Notes: generated by a model from the sequence alone, not told the origin. DNA of 64,000 nucleotides from Winogradskyella forsetii (GCF_013394595.1 NZ_CP053348.1:4188501-4252500), one strand, 5' to 3'. Counted from the first letter of the stretch, positions 18,843-28,465 are shown. Made by a program: numbers and translations.

Positions 18843-18866
18843 AAAACGCTCACTAAGGAGCGTTTT
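18843..18866 (-). terminator. Hairpin after rpmF
   Basis: AAAACGCTC and GAGCGTTTT form a 9-bp stem with T-rich tail on the minus strand, between rpmF and fabH. It may partly separate the ribosomal gene pair from fabH-accB-accC. Confidence 0.6.
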
Positions 18867-18886
18867 CTTGTATGCATGCATAATAC

Positions 18887-19090
18887 TTATGCTGCGTTTT
18901 CTTCTTCTACAGAATTGTCAATAAGAACTTGACCTCTGTAATATAATTTACCTTCGTGCCAATGAGCTCTATGGTATAAGTGTGGCTCACCAGTTGTTGG
19001 GCAAGTTGCTATTTGAGGTACAGAAGCTTTGTAATGTGTTCTTCTTTTATCTCTTCTTGTTTTCGAAATTTTACGCTTTGGATGTGCCAT
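18887..19090 (-). CDS. rpmF: 50S ribosomal protein L32
   Basis: A 67-residue basic ribosomal protein beginning [20 protein letters not shown], the L32 signature. The internal [14 protein letters not shown] lacks the paired Cys knuckles of zinc-binding L32 forms (only one Cys is seen), so this is probably the zinc-free type. It is eight bases downstream of the DUF177 gene. Confidence 0.96.
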   Translation of the reverse strand: MAHPKRKISKTRRDKRRTHYKASVPQIATCPTTGEPHLYHRAHWHEGKLYYRGQVLIDNSVEEENAA

Positions 19091-19098
19091 TTTAAATG

Positions 19099-19638
19099 TT
19101 ATTTATCCGTTAATAGTTTTTTTAAATTATTCCAACGAGGATCAATATCCTCTGATGATTTTGTTTTGATGTCCTCGTTTGGACTAAGTTCTTCTAATTT
19201 TGAAAGTATATCGGACTGTAATGTACCGTCTTCAATACCAGGATGAACACGCTTGACAGGAACGGCTAAAACAATAAGTTCATATATATATTGTGCCACA
19301 TTAATTTCATATTCGCCATGTGGTACAATCAAAATATCTTCATTATCGTCATTATACTCGTTTCCAAATTTAACAACCAACTTAAAACTGTCGCTGATGG
19401 ACTGGTCATAAGGTTCGTTAGTAATGTCACAATCGATGTTTACCAAACCTTCTGCCGAAAAATGCAACTCTAAAAGTGTTGACTTTTTTTCGAATTTCAA
19501 GTCAATATTTATATCAACTGCATTAAATTCATCATATTCAAAATGCTCAAAGAACGTATTGTCAATCTGAAAATCAAAATGGTGCTCTCCTATTTTTAGT
19601 CCTACGAAAGGAATTGTATAAGATTTTAATGCCTTCAT
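19099..19638 (-). CDS. DUF177 (YceD) family protein
   Basis: A 179-residue acidic YceD/DUF177 protein. This family is almost always encoded next to rpmF and, in E. coli and plants, is linked to 23S rRNA maturation. ATG 19638 ([15 protein letters not shown]) is chosen over the ATG four codons upstream because it gives the common family beginning. A consensus promoter element lies about 23 bases upstream, so this gene probably opens the rpmF-fabH-accB-accC unit. Confidence 0.85.
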   Translation of the reverse strand: MKALKSYTIPFVGLKIGEHHFDFQIDNTFFEHFEYDEFNAVDINIDLKFEKKSTLLELHFSAEGLVNIDCDITNEPYDQSISDSFKLVVKFGNEYNDDNEDILIVPHGEYEINVAQYIYELIVLAVPVKRVHPGIEDGTLQSDILSKLEELSPNEDIKTKSSEDIDPRWNNLKKLLTDK

Positions 19639-19660
19639 TATCACATTCATTTTGAGCGTG

Positions 19661-19668
19661 CAAATATA
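19661..19668 (-). promoter_or_regulatory. Bacteroidota -7 promoter element upstream of DUF177-rpmF
   Basis: Read on the minus strand the sequence is TATATTTG, a full match to the TAnnTTTG -7 consensus of Bacteroidota. It lies about 23 bases before the chosen start codon. A clear -33 TTG element was not found. Confidence 0.5.
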
Positions 19669-19961
19669 TAAATTTTTCCTTACTTAAAGCCTAGATATCA
19701 ACAAATTTTGTTTATAACTTGAGTTCCTGTAAGATTTACTTCCAGAACCTTAAAAAAAGGGAATATTTGAAGCCTGAAAATTGACGGTTTTATGCAAAAA
19801 CGATTGCTTTTATTCGGGTTTCCATTAGGATTTGAAGAATTTTTCTGAAATGCTCATTATAATTTCTCAAATTAACTCGTTAGTCCCTCTAAATTATAGT
19901 TTCGAATTGAATAAAAATTCATTCAAACTGGAATCAAATATTACATGAACTCAGATTTAAA
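19669..19961. other. Intergenic stretch between DUF177 and pdxA
   Basis: About 300 AT-rich bases with no supported coding frame, hairpin or repeat. Confidence 0.5.
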
Positions 19962-20999
19962 TTATCTAGAGGTCTTTTTTAAAGGGTTCTGGCTATAATG
20001 TGTATGTAGCTTTCTATGATTAAAAATTTTTATTGCCATAACAATAGCTTGTTTCATTGAGCTTTCGTCAGCGATTCCTTTTCCTGCAATTTCGTACGCC
20101 GTGCCATGGTCTGGCGATGTTCTTACTTTATCTAGACCAGCCGTGTAATTCACCCCTTGACCGAAAGCTATGGTTTTAAACGGAATTAAACCTTGATCGT
20201 GATATGATGCGATAATCGCATCAAAATTTTTGTAAGTGTTAGATCCAAAAAAACTATCCGCAGAATAAGGTCCGTACACCAGATCGCCATCAGATTTTAT
20301 TTTTTCCAATGTCGGTTTCAAAATGGTATCATCTTCATTGCCAATTACACCATTATCACCTGCGTGCGGATTAATAGCTAGTACAGCAACTTTCGGTTTT
20401 CTAATTCCAAAATCTTGTTTTAGGGATTTTATAACTGTTGCCAGTTTTTCTTTTATAAGGTCTTCAGTTATGGTTTGACTAGCATCTTTCAAAGGAACGT
20501 GATCAGTTAAAAGTCCTACACGCAATTCGTCTGAGACCATAAACATTAGACTTTTACCATTTAATGCTTTCGCTAAAAAATCGGTATGACCAGGGAAATT
20601 AAAGGTGTCCGATTGAATATTGTGCTTATTAATTGGAGCTGTTACCAAAACGTCAATAGTTCCTTCTTTCAAGGCATTGGTTGCCGCTTCAAGGGATTTT
20701 ATGGCATACTCACCCATTTTTTTATCCTCTTTTCCAAAATCTATATTTACGGGTTCATTCCAAACATTCACCACGTTAACTTTTCCAAGAGCAGCTTTTT
20801 CGGCGGACTCAATATTAAAAAAGTTGATTTTACTTTTAAAATGGTTCTTAAAAAACAGCATGGTCTTATCAGAGGCAAAAATCACTGGTGTGCTCAATTC
20901 TAAGGACCTTGGATCCTCATAAGCTTTAATGATAATTTCTGGCCCAATTCCATTAAGGTCTCCAACTGATATTCCGACAATAACCGATTTTTGCTTCAT
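19962..20999 (-). CDS. pdxA: 4-hydroxythreonine-4-phosphate dehydrogenase
   Basis: PdxA oxidises 4-phosphohydroxy-L-threonine in the DXP-dependent pathway to pyridoxal 5'-phosphate. The 345-residue product has the family motifs: VGISVGDLNGIGPEII at the N-terminus, TAPINKHNI, FPGHTDFLA, NPHAGDNGVIGNED with metal-binding His, and TSPDHGTAYEIAGKG near the C-terminus. It is divergent from ribE, a pairing common in Flavobacteriaceae. Confidence 0.95.
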   Translation of the reverse strand: MKQKSVIVGISVGDLNGIGPEIIIKAYEDPRSLELSTPVIFASDKTMLFFKNHFKSKINFFNIESAEKAALGKVNVVNVWNEPVNIDFGKEDKKMGEYAIKSLEAATNALKEGTIDVLVTAPINKHNIQSDTFNFPGHTDFLAKALNGKSLMFMVSDELRVGLLTDHVPLKDASQTITEDLIKEKLATVIKSLKQDFGIRKPKVAVLAINPHAGDNGVIGNEDDTILKPTLEKIKSDGDLVYGPYSADSFFGSNTYKNFDAIIASYHDQGLIPFKTIAFGQGVNYTAGLDKVRTSPDHGTAYEIAGKGIADESSMKQAIVMAIKIFNHRKLHTHYSQNPLKKTSR

Positions 21000-21096
21000 A
21001 AATTTTTATTATCTTATTTGTAATGATATGCAAACAGAAATAAACGTTCGTATTATTTCTATTCGCTTAACGAAGTTATATTCCATAATTTGGGTT

Positions 21097-21104
21097 TAAC
21101 TTTG
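21097..21104 (+). promoter_or_regulatory. -7 promoter element upstream of ribE
   Basis: TAACTTTG matches TAnnTTTG and lies about 145 bases before the ribE start in the pdxA-ribE divergent spacer. It would give a long leader that could hold regulatory structure; no FMN riboswitch core was recognised in it. Confidence 0.4.
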
Positions 21105-21247
21105 CGACCACAAATTTAACCCAAAATAAGCTTTGTGAAATTAATTAGGATAAGAAACTACCAGAAAATTTATTGTTTTCCTGCACTTTCAAATCTCTAT
21201 GCAAAGTTACAAAGCTTAATTTGAGTTCACTAAATAAAGTACAGTTT

Positions 21248-21838
21248 ATGTTTACTGGTATAATTGAAGATCTGGGTACGATTAACAAATTGGTAAAAGA
21301 AGGTGGTAATCTTCATATTACGGTTAAAACGTCTATTACAAATGAATTAAAAATAGACCAAAGTGTAGCGCATAACGGCGTCTGTTTGACAGTGATTAAT
21401 ATTGAAGGTGATAACTATACCGTTACTGCCATACAGGAAACTTTAGATAAAACCAATCTTGGTTTACTTAAAGAGAATCATCCTGTAAATATTGAGCGTG
21501 CCATGAAACTCGGCGATCGATTAGATGGCCATATTGTTCAAGGTCATGTGGACCAGACGGCCTACTGTACGGCTATTTCTGAAAAAGATGGTAGCTGGGT
21601 TTTTAGTTTTGAATACGATAAAGACCTGAATAATGTGACCATAGAAAAAGGCTCAATCACTGTAAACGGCGTGAGTTTAACGGTTGTTAATTCTGAATTG
21701 AACAGTTTTTCCGTAGCCATAATACCATACACTTATAATCATACTACTTTTAAGAATTTAAAAATAGGGGATTTAGTAAATTTAGAATTCGATGTGATCG
21801 GAAAATACGTAAAACGACTTAATGAACTTAGAAATTAA
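21248..21838 (+). CDS. ribE: Riboflavin synthase alpha chain
   Basis: RibE dismutates two 6,7-dimethyl-8-ribityllumazine molecules to riboflavin. The 196-residue protein consists of two tandem lumazine-binding barrels: the first begins MFTGIIEDLG and holds NGVCLTV, the second holds GQ/VDQTA and NGVSLTVV. ATG 21248 is chosen because the family starts exactly with MFTGIIE; an upstream ATG at 21173 would add 25 residues without similarity. The stop overlaps that of the convergent small gene by three bases. Confidence 0.95.
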   Translation: MFTGIIEDLGTINKLVKEGGNLHITVKTSITNELKIDQSVAHNGVCLTVINIEGDNYTVTAIQETLDKTNLGLLKENHPVNIERAMKLGDRLDGHIVQGHVDQTAYCTAISEKDGSWVFSFEYDKDLNNVTIEKGSITVNGVSLTVVNSELNSFSVAIIPYTYNHTTFKNLKIGDLVNLEFDVIGKYVKRLNELRN

Positions 21839-22038
21839 GACCCATTTTTAGAGGATAATTTGAAGGTTTTATAAATACCGTAAGTCAAGGCAATAGCAAA
21901 TAATGCAATAATTCCACCATCAATTGGAAGTCCAGGAGGTGGAGGAGGCATTGGTGGAGGAGGTGTACCTCCTTGAGCCATAGATCCGAAACCTACTAAA
22001 AAAACTAATATTGAGGCTAATATATACTTGTTCTGCAT
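21835..22038 (-). CDS. Small PID-CTERM-like protein
   Basis: A 67-residue exported protein with a signal peptide (QNKYILASILVFLVGFGSMAQ), a proline-rich linker (PPPPMPPPPPGLP), then PIDGG, a hydrophobic helix (IIALFAIALTYGIY) and a basic tail (KTFKLSSK). The PID-G-helix-basic layout fits the PID-CTERM sorting-domain proteins of Flavobacteriia, thought to be handled by a membrane sorting enzyme. ATG 22038 is chosen over 22083 because it starts the signal peptide. Function is unknown; family assignment is from recall of the motif. Confidence 0.7.
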   Translation of the reverse strand: MQNKYILASILVFLVGFGSMAQGGTPPPPMPPPPPGLPIDGGIIALFAIALTYGIYKTFKLSSKNGS

Positions 22039-22190
22039 TCTGCTAAATAAGGTGTAAAAGTAAAAAAAAAACTGAGCTATCAAAATTTATTTCATTAAAA
22101 AACATCCTTAAACGGTAAATTTTTCCGACGAAACGCTAAAAATGAACTCAAATTAGGGAAGATAGCTACATTTTTAACCTCACATAGCCG

Positions 22191-22198
22191 CAAATATA
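22191..22198 (-). promoter_or_regulatory. Possible -7 promoter element upstream of the PID-CTERM gene
   Basis: On the minus strand this reads TATATTTG, matching TAnnTTTG, about 155 bases upstream of the start codon. No -33 element was identified. Confidence 0.3.
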
Positions 22199-22586
22199 AT
22201 ATTTATTACCATTATACCATCCGAATCAAGTAACTAAAAATTCTGATGAGCGATTTTTTTACAATTATCCTAATAAACTTAGCGGTCATTTTTATAATAC
22301 GTTGAAAATAACCAAAGCCGAAAATAACATTACACCCTTAAAAAGATTATTAGTATAATTTTAAAAAGCTTTTAAATTCGTATTTAACTGATTATTTCAC
22401 AGATAAACAGTTTTATTATTCCTTCTAAAATATTTATCATTTTTTTACAATTAAATTGGTTCAACTTAGGTGTTTGATTCATCAATGCATTTATAATTTT
22501 TGCTTTCAACTCCATAGTTTTCGAGCGAAACCAAAATATTATTTTAAAATGTTGGAGTTTTATTTTCGCCTTGTATATTTCAATAA
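22199..22586. other. AT-rich gene-free stretch
   Basis: No supported coding frame, RNA gene or repeat was found. It separates the riboflavin region from the polysaccharide locus. Confidence 0.45.
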
Positions 22587-23000
22587 GAACCTGAAAATGA
22601 CTGGGATACGATTGCGGATTTTAATATTGAATTAATTACAAAATATCAACAATTTCCAGAAATAAAAACAACTTTAATAAGAGCCTCAAACTTGAAAGTT
22701 CAAGGCAAAAAAAACTAAGTTCAAAACCCTGATAGCAAATAAAGGCTCTAAAGACTATTTGGAAAACGATAAAATTGAATGTCATAATTTATGACTGTAT
22801 TAAATACAATCAAACAGGAGAAACCTTCTTCAAACATTTATCTGTTTTAGATATATTGTTTTCAGAATGTACAAAATCGAAGCATTTTATTTAAATCCGA
22901 ACACCTATTTAACCTTAAAGACCAAAGCGCTTATAAATGGCAACAAAATTCTGTTTTTAAGCTAAAAATTAAACTGTATGGTTTTTGTATAGTTAATTAA
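22587..23000 (+). pseudogene. Possible decayed coding sequence upstream of the export genes
   Basis: Codon-like stretches are interrupted by stops. 22587-22718 reads 43 codons without a start (containing DWDTIADFNIELITKYQQF), and 22893-23000 reads 35 codons (containing LKDQSAYKWQQNSVFKLK) before a stop. Both have protein-like composition on the plus strand but no start codon and no recognised family. I read the region as a remnant of one or two genes; chance cannot be excluded. Confidence 0.3.
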
Positions 23001-23201
23001 TAGATATTGAGCGAATTCGCTATATTATACGAGGTTTTTTTAACAGAGTTTGTGAGAAAATAGTTTAATTTTATGGTCTATTTGTCAATTTTAAAAAGCG
23101 GTAAGTTTAATAAGCTTTAAACCTGAAAAACAAATGTAATAAGTAGCTTTTTTTTAATGTTTAAAAATTAGGAAAGCAATTACTTCAAATTAATCTAAAC
23201 A

Positions 23202-23981
23202 ATGAATTTTAATCTAACGAAAATAGTTGAAGGCAAATCAACAAAAAAATTTATAATTCTTATTCTCGTCACATCATTAATGGGGTGTGCATCCTCTAAA
23301 AAAATAGATTATTTTCAGAAAAAAGAAGGCGTAGAAATAAATGAAAATTTTACCAATTATGAGCCAACAATTCAATTTGGAGATATTATAAATATCAACG
23401 TATCATCTGCAGAACCAGAAGCGGCTCTTCCCTATAACCTATACGAAAGTCAAGGTAATGGTGTTGCTAGACCTTTGCCCTATTTGGTTAATGCAAGTGG
23501 TGAAATTAATTTTCCTTCGCTTGGAGAAATTAAAGTGGCAGGCCTGACTATTCAACAAGTTACAGCAGAGCTAAACAAAAAACTACGACCGTATTTAAAT
23601 AATCCTATTATTAATATACGGTTTGTAAATTTTAAAATCTCTGTTTTAGGTGAAGTGCGTTCGCCAGGTACGTATACCATAACAAATGAAAGGATTACTA
23701 TAATTGAAGCAATAGCACTGGCGGGAGACTTAACCATTTATGGAGAGCGCAAATCGGTGACCTTAATTCGTGAGCAAAACGGAAAACGAACTTTGACAAC
23801 TATTGACCTTACCGATAGAGCATTATTTAATTCTCCTAATTACTTTCTGGCTCAAAATGATGTTATCTACGTAGAATCGAATAAAACCAGAGTTAACTCC
23901 TCTTCTGTAGGACCAAACTCTTATATTATTGTATCGATTGTATCTGTTCTAATTTCTATCGCTGCTATTATCATTAGGTAA
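23202..23981 (+). CDS. Polysaccharide export outer-membrane lipoprotein (Wza/BexD family)
   Basis: A 259-residue export protein that would form the outer-membrane exit channel for the polysaccharide. The lipobox LMGC places the acylated Cys at residue 29. A Poly_export domain (about 55-135; FGDIININVSSAEPE) and a SLBB domain (about 140-190; ISVLGEVRSPGTYTI) follow, and the protein ends in a single C-terminal helix (SYIIVSIVSVLISIAAIIIR), as in Wza-like proteins of Bacteroidota. Five bases separate it from the Wzc-like gene, so the two form an export pair. Confidence 0.9.
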   Translation: MNFNLTKIVEGKSTKKFIILILVTSLMGCASSKKIDYFQKKEGVEINENFTNYEPTIQFGDIININVSSAEPEAALPYNLYESQGNGVARPLPYLVNASGEINFPSLGEIKVAGLTIQQVTAELNKKLRPYLNNPIINIRFVNFKISVLGEVRSPGTYTITNERITIIEAIALAGDLTIYGERKSVTLIREQNGKRTLTTIDLTDRALFNSPNYFLAQNDVIYVESNKTRVNSSSVGPNSYIIVSIVSVLISIAAIIIR

Positions 23982-23986
23982 ATATT

Positions 23987-26317
23987 ATGAAAAAAAACAT
24001 AGATAGCCAAGACGACGACTTTCAACGCGATAGAATTGATCTTAGGGATACCATTAAAAAGTATAGCTATTATTGGAAATTCTTTTTAATAGGAATTGCC
24101 TTAGCTTTGGCTCTGGCTTTTGCCTATTTAAAATTCGCGACTTACGAATACGAAGTGTCGTCAACCATTTTAATAAACGATGAAGAAAACGATGGAGGCT
24201 CGACTTCCGAGATCTCTGTTTTCCAAGATTTAGGTTTGTTTGCAGGGCCTAAAACTTCTATCGATACGGAAATAGGCATATTAAAATCAAAATCTATAAT
24301 TGAAAGAGTCGTCAAAGACTTGGGTCTGAACATCACTTATTTTGTAAAAAATGGATTGGTTACCAAAGAAATTTATAAAGACCAAATGCCTTTTAAAATT
24401 CATTTTTTGCTAAATGACCAAGGCTTGAATAATTTAAATTCATCCTTTACCATAAAATCAATTTCTAACAATAAGTACGAACTATTTGATAGTAACGGCA
24501 ATAAAATTAGTACAGGTGGTTTTGGCGAGAAAATGTCTTGGGATTTTGGTGATATTATAGTAACACCTAATCAAATAGAGAAAAAGGAACAGTCGGAAAT
24601 ATTGATAAAAATAAGTCCGTTAGAGGAAGTTGCCATTTCATTTAAAAAACGAATTGAAATAACGGCTGAGAATCCAAAATCTAATCTGCTAATTCTCAAG
24701 TTACAAGATCCAATTAAACAAAAAGCTATAGAAGTGTTAGATAGCTTAGTTTGGTATTACAACCAAGATGCCATTAATTATAAAAATCTTATCGCAAAAA
24801 ACACCAACGAATTTCTAAACAGCAGAATAGATGATGTTTCTGCAGAATTAACAGGTTTGGATCAAGGTGTTGAAACCTATAAATCCGAAAATCAACTCAG
24901 CAATATAGATTACGAATCAAATATAACGTTAGCATCAAACGCCTCACTAACCAAGCAAATAGCTGAATTAAACTCACAAATAAAATTAATAGACTATCTC
25001 ATTGATTACATGTCCACTAATAAGGATGACTTAATTCCCGATAATTTAGGCATGCTCGATGACAATATGAATCAGAACGCCATAAAATATAACAACTTAT
25101 TATTAGATAGAAATAGGATATTGAAAGGTGCAAATAGCGAAAACCCAATTGTTCTTAATTTGAATGATCAAATTAAAAGTTTACGGGAAAGTATTGACCG
25201 CAGTTTAATAAATCAACGCTCATCATTAAGAATTACATTAAACGAAGCGCGGCGACAAGAGGAAAAATTAAACTCCCAAATTTATTCGACTCCAAAAAAA
25301 GAAAGAGAAATAAAAGTTATTACAAGGCAGCAAGAAATTATTGAAACATTATACCTCTACTTGTTGCAAAAACGAGAGGAGAACTCAATATCTGCAGCTG
25401 TATCTGCACCATATGCCATAATAATTGATAAGGCATACGGAAGTAGCGTGCCAGTTGCGCCAAGGAAAATAATAGTGTTAATATCAAGTTTACTGTTGGG
25501 TTTTCTTATACCCGCTTTCATACTTATGCTAAAAGCATTATTTAACAATAAGATAAACACTTACGAAGATGTCAAAAACACAGTCAAAGCCGCATTAATT
25601 GGTGATATTCCGAAAGCTAATATTAAAAAAGGAATCATTTCTTTCGGCACTAAAAAAAATGACCATATTGTAGAATCTTTTCGACTATTGCGGACAAATA
25701 TTATCCATCAGCTTTCTGGTGAAAGTAGACATACCATTTTTATAACATCCACTATTAGTGAAGAAGGGAAAACATTTATTTCTACTAATTTGGCAACTTC
25801 ATTCGCATTATTAAACAAAAAGGTTTTATTAATTGAAGCCAACATTAGAAACCCTAAAATTTCACATTACCTTAAATTAAAATCTGAACATGGCTTGTTT
25901 CATTTTTTAACGGATGAAAATTTAAAAGCCAATGACGTTATAACACACTATAAAGATCAAAATTTTGATATTATTGATGCTGGCGTAACTATTGGAAAAC
26001 CATCCGAGGTACTTAATAGCGATCGTTTTGAAGAACTTCTTAATTATGGTAAAACCAATTACGATTATGTCATAGTTGAAACACCTGCTGTAAATGCGGA
26101 TTCTGATACATTAATGCTAGCCCATTATGCCGATTTATTTTTATACACTATAAGAGCAAATTATTTAACGGAAAGATTGCTGAGCGTACCAAAAATGTTA
26201 CACGAAAAGAATCGACTACCTAACATGAATATATTAATGAACGCTATCGATTATAACAAATTGGGCTATGATAATACTAATGTAAAAAAATCTTTATGGA
26301 AAAGAATTTTTAGATAA
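23987..26317 (+). CDS. Wzc-like polysaccharide co-polymerase with atypical kinase site
   Basis: A 776-residue inner-membrane protein of the Wzc/BY-kinase type. There are two transmembrane segments (about 30-48 and 497-517) bracketing a large periplasmic coiled-coil region, then a cytoplasmic kinase-like domain (about 560-776). The Walker A equivalent is STISEEGKTFIST (near 593). The A' motif reads VLLIEANIRNPK instead of the usual LLIDxDxRxP, and Walker B reads YVIVETPAV instead of VIIDTPP, so key Asp residues are Glu, Ala or Asn. The C-terminus has few Tyr residues. It may act mainly as a chain-length regulator with weak or no tyrosine kinase activity; this is an inference. Confidence 0.88.
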   Translation: MKKNIDSQDDDFQRDRIDLRDTIKKYSYYWKFFLIGIALALALAFAYLKFATYEYEVSSTILINDEENDGGSTSEISVFQDLGLFAGPKTSIDTEIGILKSKSIIERVVKDLGLNITYFVKNGLVTKEIYKDQMPFKIHFLLNDQGLNNLNSSFTIKSISNNKYELFDSNGNKISTGGFGEKMSWDFGDIIVTPNQIEKKEQSEILIKISPLEEVAISFKKRIEITAENPKSNLLILKLQDPIKQKAIEVLDSLVWYYNQDAINYKNLIAKNTNEFLNSRIDDVSAELTGLDQGVETYKSENQLSNIDYESNITLASNASLTKQIAELNSQIKLIDYLIDYMSTNKDDLIPDNLGMLDDNMNQNAIKYNNLLLDRNRILKGANSENPIVLNLNDQIKSLRESIDRSLINQRSSLRITLNEARRQEEKLNSQIYSTPKKEREIKVITRQQEIIETLYLYLLQKREENSISAAVSAPYAIIIDKAYGSSVPVAPRKIIVLISSLLLGFLIPAFILMLKALFNNKINTYEDVKNTVKAALIGDIPKANIKKGIISFGTKKNDHIVESFRLLRTNIIHQLSGESRHTIFITSTISEEGKTFISTNLATSFALLNKKVLLIEANIRNPKISHYLKLKSEHGLFHFLTDENLKANDVITHYKDQNFDIIDAGVTIGKPSEVLNSDRFEELLNYGKTNYDYVIVETPAVNADSDTLMLAHYADLFLYTIRANYLTERLLSVPKMLHEKNRLPNMNILMNAIDYNKLGYDNTNVKKSLWKRIFR

Positions 26318-26338
26318 TAATCTGTAGAGTGAATTAAT

Positions 26339-27163
26339 ATGATAAATGAAATTACTATGACAAAAAAAGAACAAATCGATAAGTACGGATGGATGGTTAT
26401 CAAAAATGTATTCAGTAACGAAGAGATTGAAACATTTAGAGAATATGCGGAGAAAGACAAAGACCATAAAGGCGATTTACTGTCCGCTAAATTTCTTTCA
26501 AAAATTATTACAGATAAGCGTATAATTGATATTTATAAAGAATCTACGGGACATAACAGCCTAATTTACTTTGGTGATAGCACCTTATCTTATAACACCT
26601 CACTTAGTGGGTTTCATAAAGACTCAAGAGATCGCGATAATAAAGAAAGTCTAGAGTTTAAGGATAAAGACTATTCGCTACTTAGGCTCGGAATTTATTT
26701 ACAAGATCACTCTAAACACTCCAAAGGCTTGTGCCTTAGGACTGAATCACACCTACAGCAGAGTATTGAAAAGGGCAAGATTATTAATGTAAAAAGTGAA
26801 GTTGGAGATGTTATTATTTGGAAGCTTACCACAACACATTCTCCTAATGCAGACATTATTTCTCTATTTCCAAACCATTCTTTCCATCCTGGTATAACAA
26901 AACGATTACCTAATTTTTTAAAAAAGAAGTCAATATCTCCTAGACTAGCATTGTTTATGGGCTTTGGTGTCGAGGATAAATATACCAAGGACTATATTGA
27001 ATATTTAAAAACTAGAGCTTATGCCATAAGCCGTTGGGAAAATTCTAATTATAATCCTGAAGATATAGAGACTTTAAAACGTATGAATGTAAAAGTCCTA
27101 ACCGACTTTAATCTTTCTGAAGTTAACCAAGCTGAGTTAAATACTAATTTTAAACAAGTATAA
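26339..27163 (+). CDS. Phytanoyl-CoA dioxygenase (PhyH) family protein
   Basis: A 274-residue Fe(II)/2-oxoglutarate dioxygenase-like protein. The facial triad candidates are His93 and Asp95 in GFHKDSRD and His167 in TTTHSPNAD. The double-stranded beta-helix is consistent in spacing (LRLGIYLQDHS before, GDVIIWKLTTTH after). It follows the Wzc-like gene by 21 bases on the same strand, so it could hydroxylate a sugar or an acyl group of the surface polymer. ATG 26357 is an alternative start. Substrate unknown. Confidence 0.8.
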   Translation: MINEITMTKKEQIDKYGWMVIKNVFSNEEIETFREYAEKDKDHKGDLLSAKFLSKIITDKRIIDIYKESTGHNSLIYFGDSTLSYNTSLSGFHKDSRDRDNKESLEFKDKDYSLLRLGIYLQDHSKHSKGLCLRTESHLQQSIEKGKIINVKSEVGDVIIWKLTTTHSPNADIISLFPNHSFHPGITKRLPNFLKKKSISPRLALFMGFGVEDKYTKDYIEYLKTRAYAISRWENSNYNPEDIETLKRMNVKVLTDFNLSEVNQAELNTNFKQV

Positions 27164-27373
27164 CTGTGGTAGTTTAATATTATATAAATTACCTGAGAAT
27201 CTTCTATTAAAGCATTGCGTGGTTTCTTTTTTTAACCTCAGCCTAATAAGCTCTCAATGTATTATTAATGTTATTTTTTACTTACTCTTCTTGTAAAAAG
27301 TAAAAAATGTAATGTTGGGTTGAAAAAACCTATTTAAAAATTAAAATCCTTTAGAATAGCACACGACATAAAA

Positions 27374-28165
27374 TTATCTCGGATCCAATCTTCTTAATTG
27401 CATATAGATAGAATTAGGTACCATTCCCAATGCCAATGGAATAAACGCATAAATATATTTGTACCATGGCAATTTAATGCGTTTGTAACCTTCTAATCTT
27501 AGTTTACAATCATTACATCTAAATTGAAAGTTTTTTCTTGATAAAAACGTCGTATCGACTCTATATTCAAATAAGTATTCAGGAATATTATGAAATATTA
27601 AACCTGCACTTGCTGCCCTGAACCACATTTCTAAATCCTGAGACGTTCTGTATTTAGGATTGTAAAATCCTATTTTAGCCAAACTCGCTTTTTTGAATAT
27701 TACTGTTGGGTGAGATATGGGACTAAGCTTTGGTAGCATTTCAATGATATCGCTATGTCTCACAGGTACGGTTCGCGTTCGCCTAATTTTACCGTTTTCA
27801 TCGATATCATTGGAAAAGGTTCCTAAAATATCTATATGTGTATGCTTTGCTAAAAAAGCCATCTGCGTTTCAAACCTATTTGGTTTTGACACATCATCAG
27901 CGTCCATCCTTGCAATATATTCTCCATTTGCAATAGCAATTGCGCTATTTAAGTTTTTAGTGAGGCCTAAATTTTCTGTGTTATTTATAACTTTAATTTT
28001 TGGGTGGTTCTCTTCGTACTGTTTTAAAATAGTCGTTGACTTATCTGTTGAACAGTCGTTGAAAATTATAAACTCAAAATCTTGATACGTTTGGTTTAAA
28101 ATACTATCAATGGCCTCTTTTAAATACTTCTCGGCATTGTAAACGGACATAATTACTGATATCAT
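27374..28165 (-). CDS. Glycosyltransferase family 2
   Basis: A 263-residue GT-A fold transferase. The N-terminus ISVIMSVYNAEKYL and the sugar-nucleotide and metal-binding region YIARMDADDVSKP (DxD motif at ARMDADD) are typical. The C-terminal part ends with a hydrophobic segment (YIYAFIPLALGMVP). It lies at the downstream end of the minus-strand polysaccharide unit, 300 bases beyond the TupA-like gene, so it may be separately transcribed. The sugar transferred cannot be predicted. Confidence 0.88.
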   Translation of the reverse strand: MISVIMSVYNAEKYLKEAIDSILNQTYQDFEFIIFNDCSTDKSTTILKQYEENHPKIKVINNTENLGLTKNLNSAIAIANGEYIARMDADDVSKPNRFETQMAFLAKHTHIDILGTFSNDIDENGKIRRTRTVPVRHSDIIEMLPKLSPISHPTVIFKKASLAKIGFYNPKYRTSQDLEMWFRAASAGLIFHNIPEYLFEYRVDTTFLSRKNFQFRCNDCKLRLEGYKRIKLPWYKYIYAFIPLALGMVPNSIYMQLRRLDPR

Positions 28166-28465
28166 AACAGAGGGAATTAAGGGATTAATTAAACTTACTT
28201 TGTCGTTATCAAGTTAGTCCAAAAACAGGTGGTTTAAGTAAATTCAACCCATACAAATTAAATACAGCACGTTTTGAAATTGTTTCGTTTTCAGCCAGTT
28301 ACATATTATTGGGATTAATTGCGTTTTTTGGGTTATAAACAGCAAATTCCATCGATGTACGAATTTATTGATCACCTAAAATAAATTCATATAAATGCAG
28401 AAGATTCAACCTTTCTCACGAAATGTTGTGGCAGTGTTGTGGTAAAAATGTGTTGTGTTTTGGGC
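28166..28465. other. Intergenic stretch in polysaccharide locus
   Basis: Three hundred AT-rich bases without a supported gene. A GTTGTG-rich patch (about 28421-28455) precedes the TupA-like stop codon. Nothing else is recognised. Confidence 0.4.

Noticed and set aside
21173..21247. Longer RibE start
   Set aside because: The family begins with MFTGIIE, which starts at 21248.
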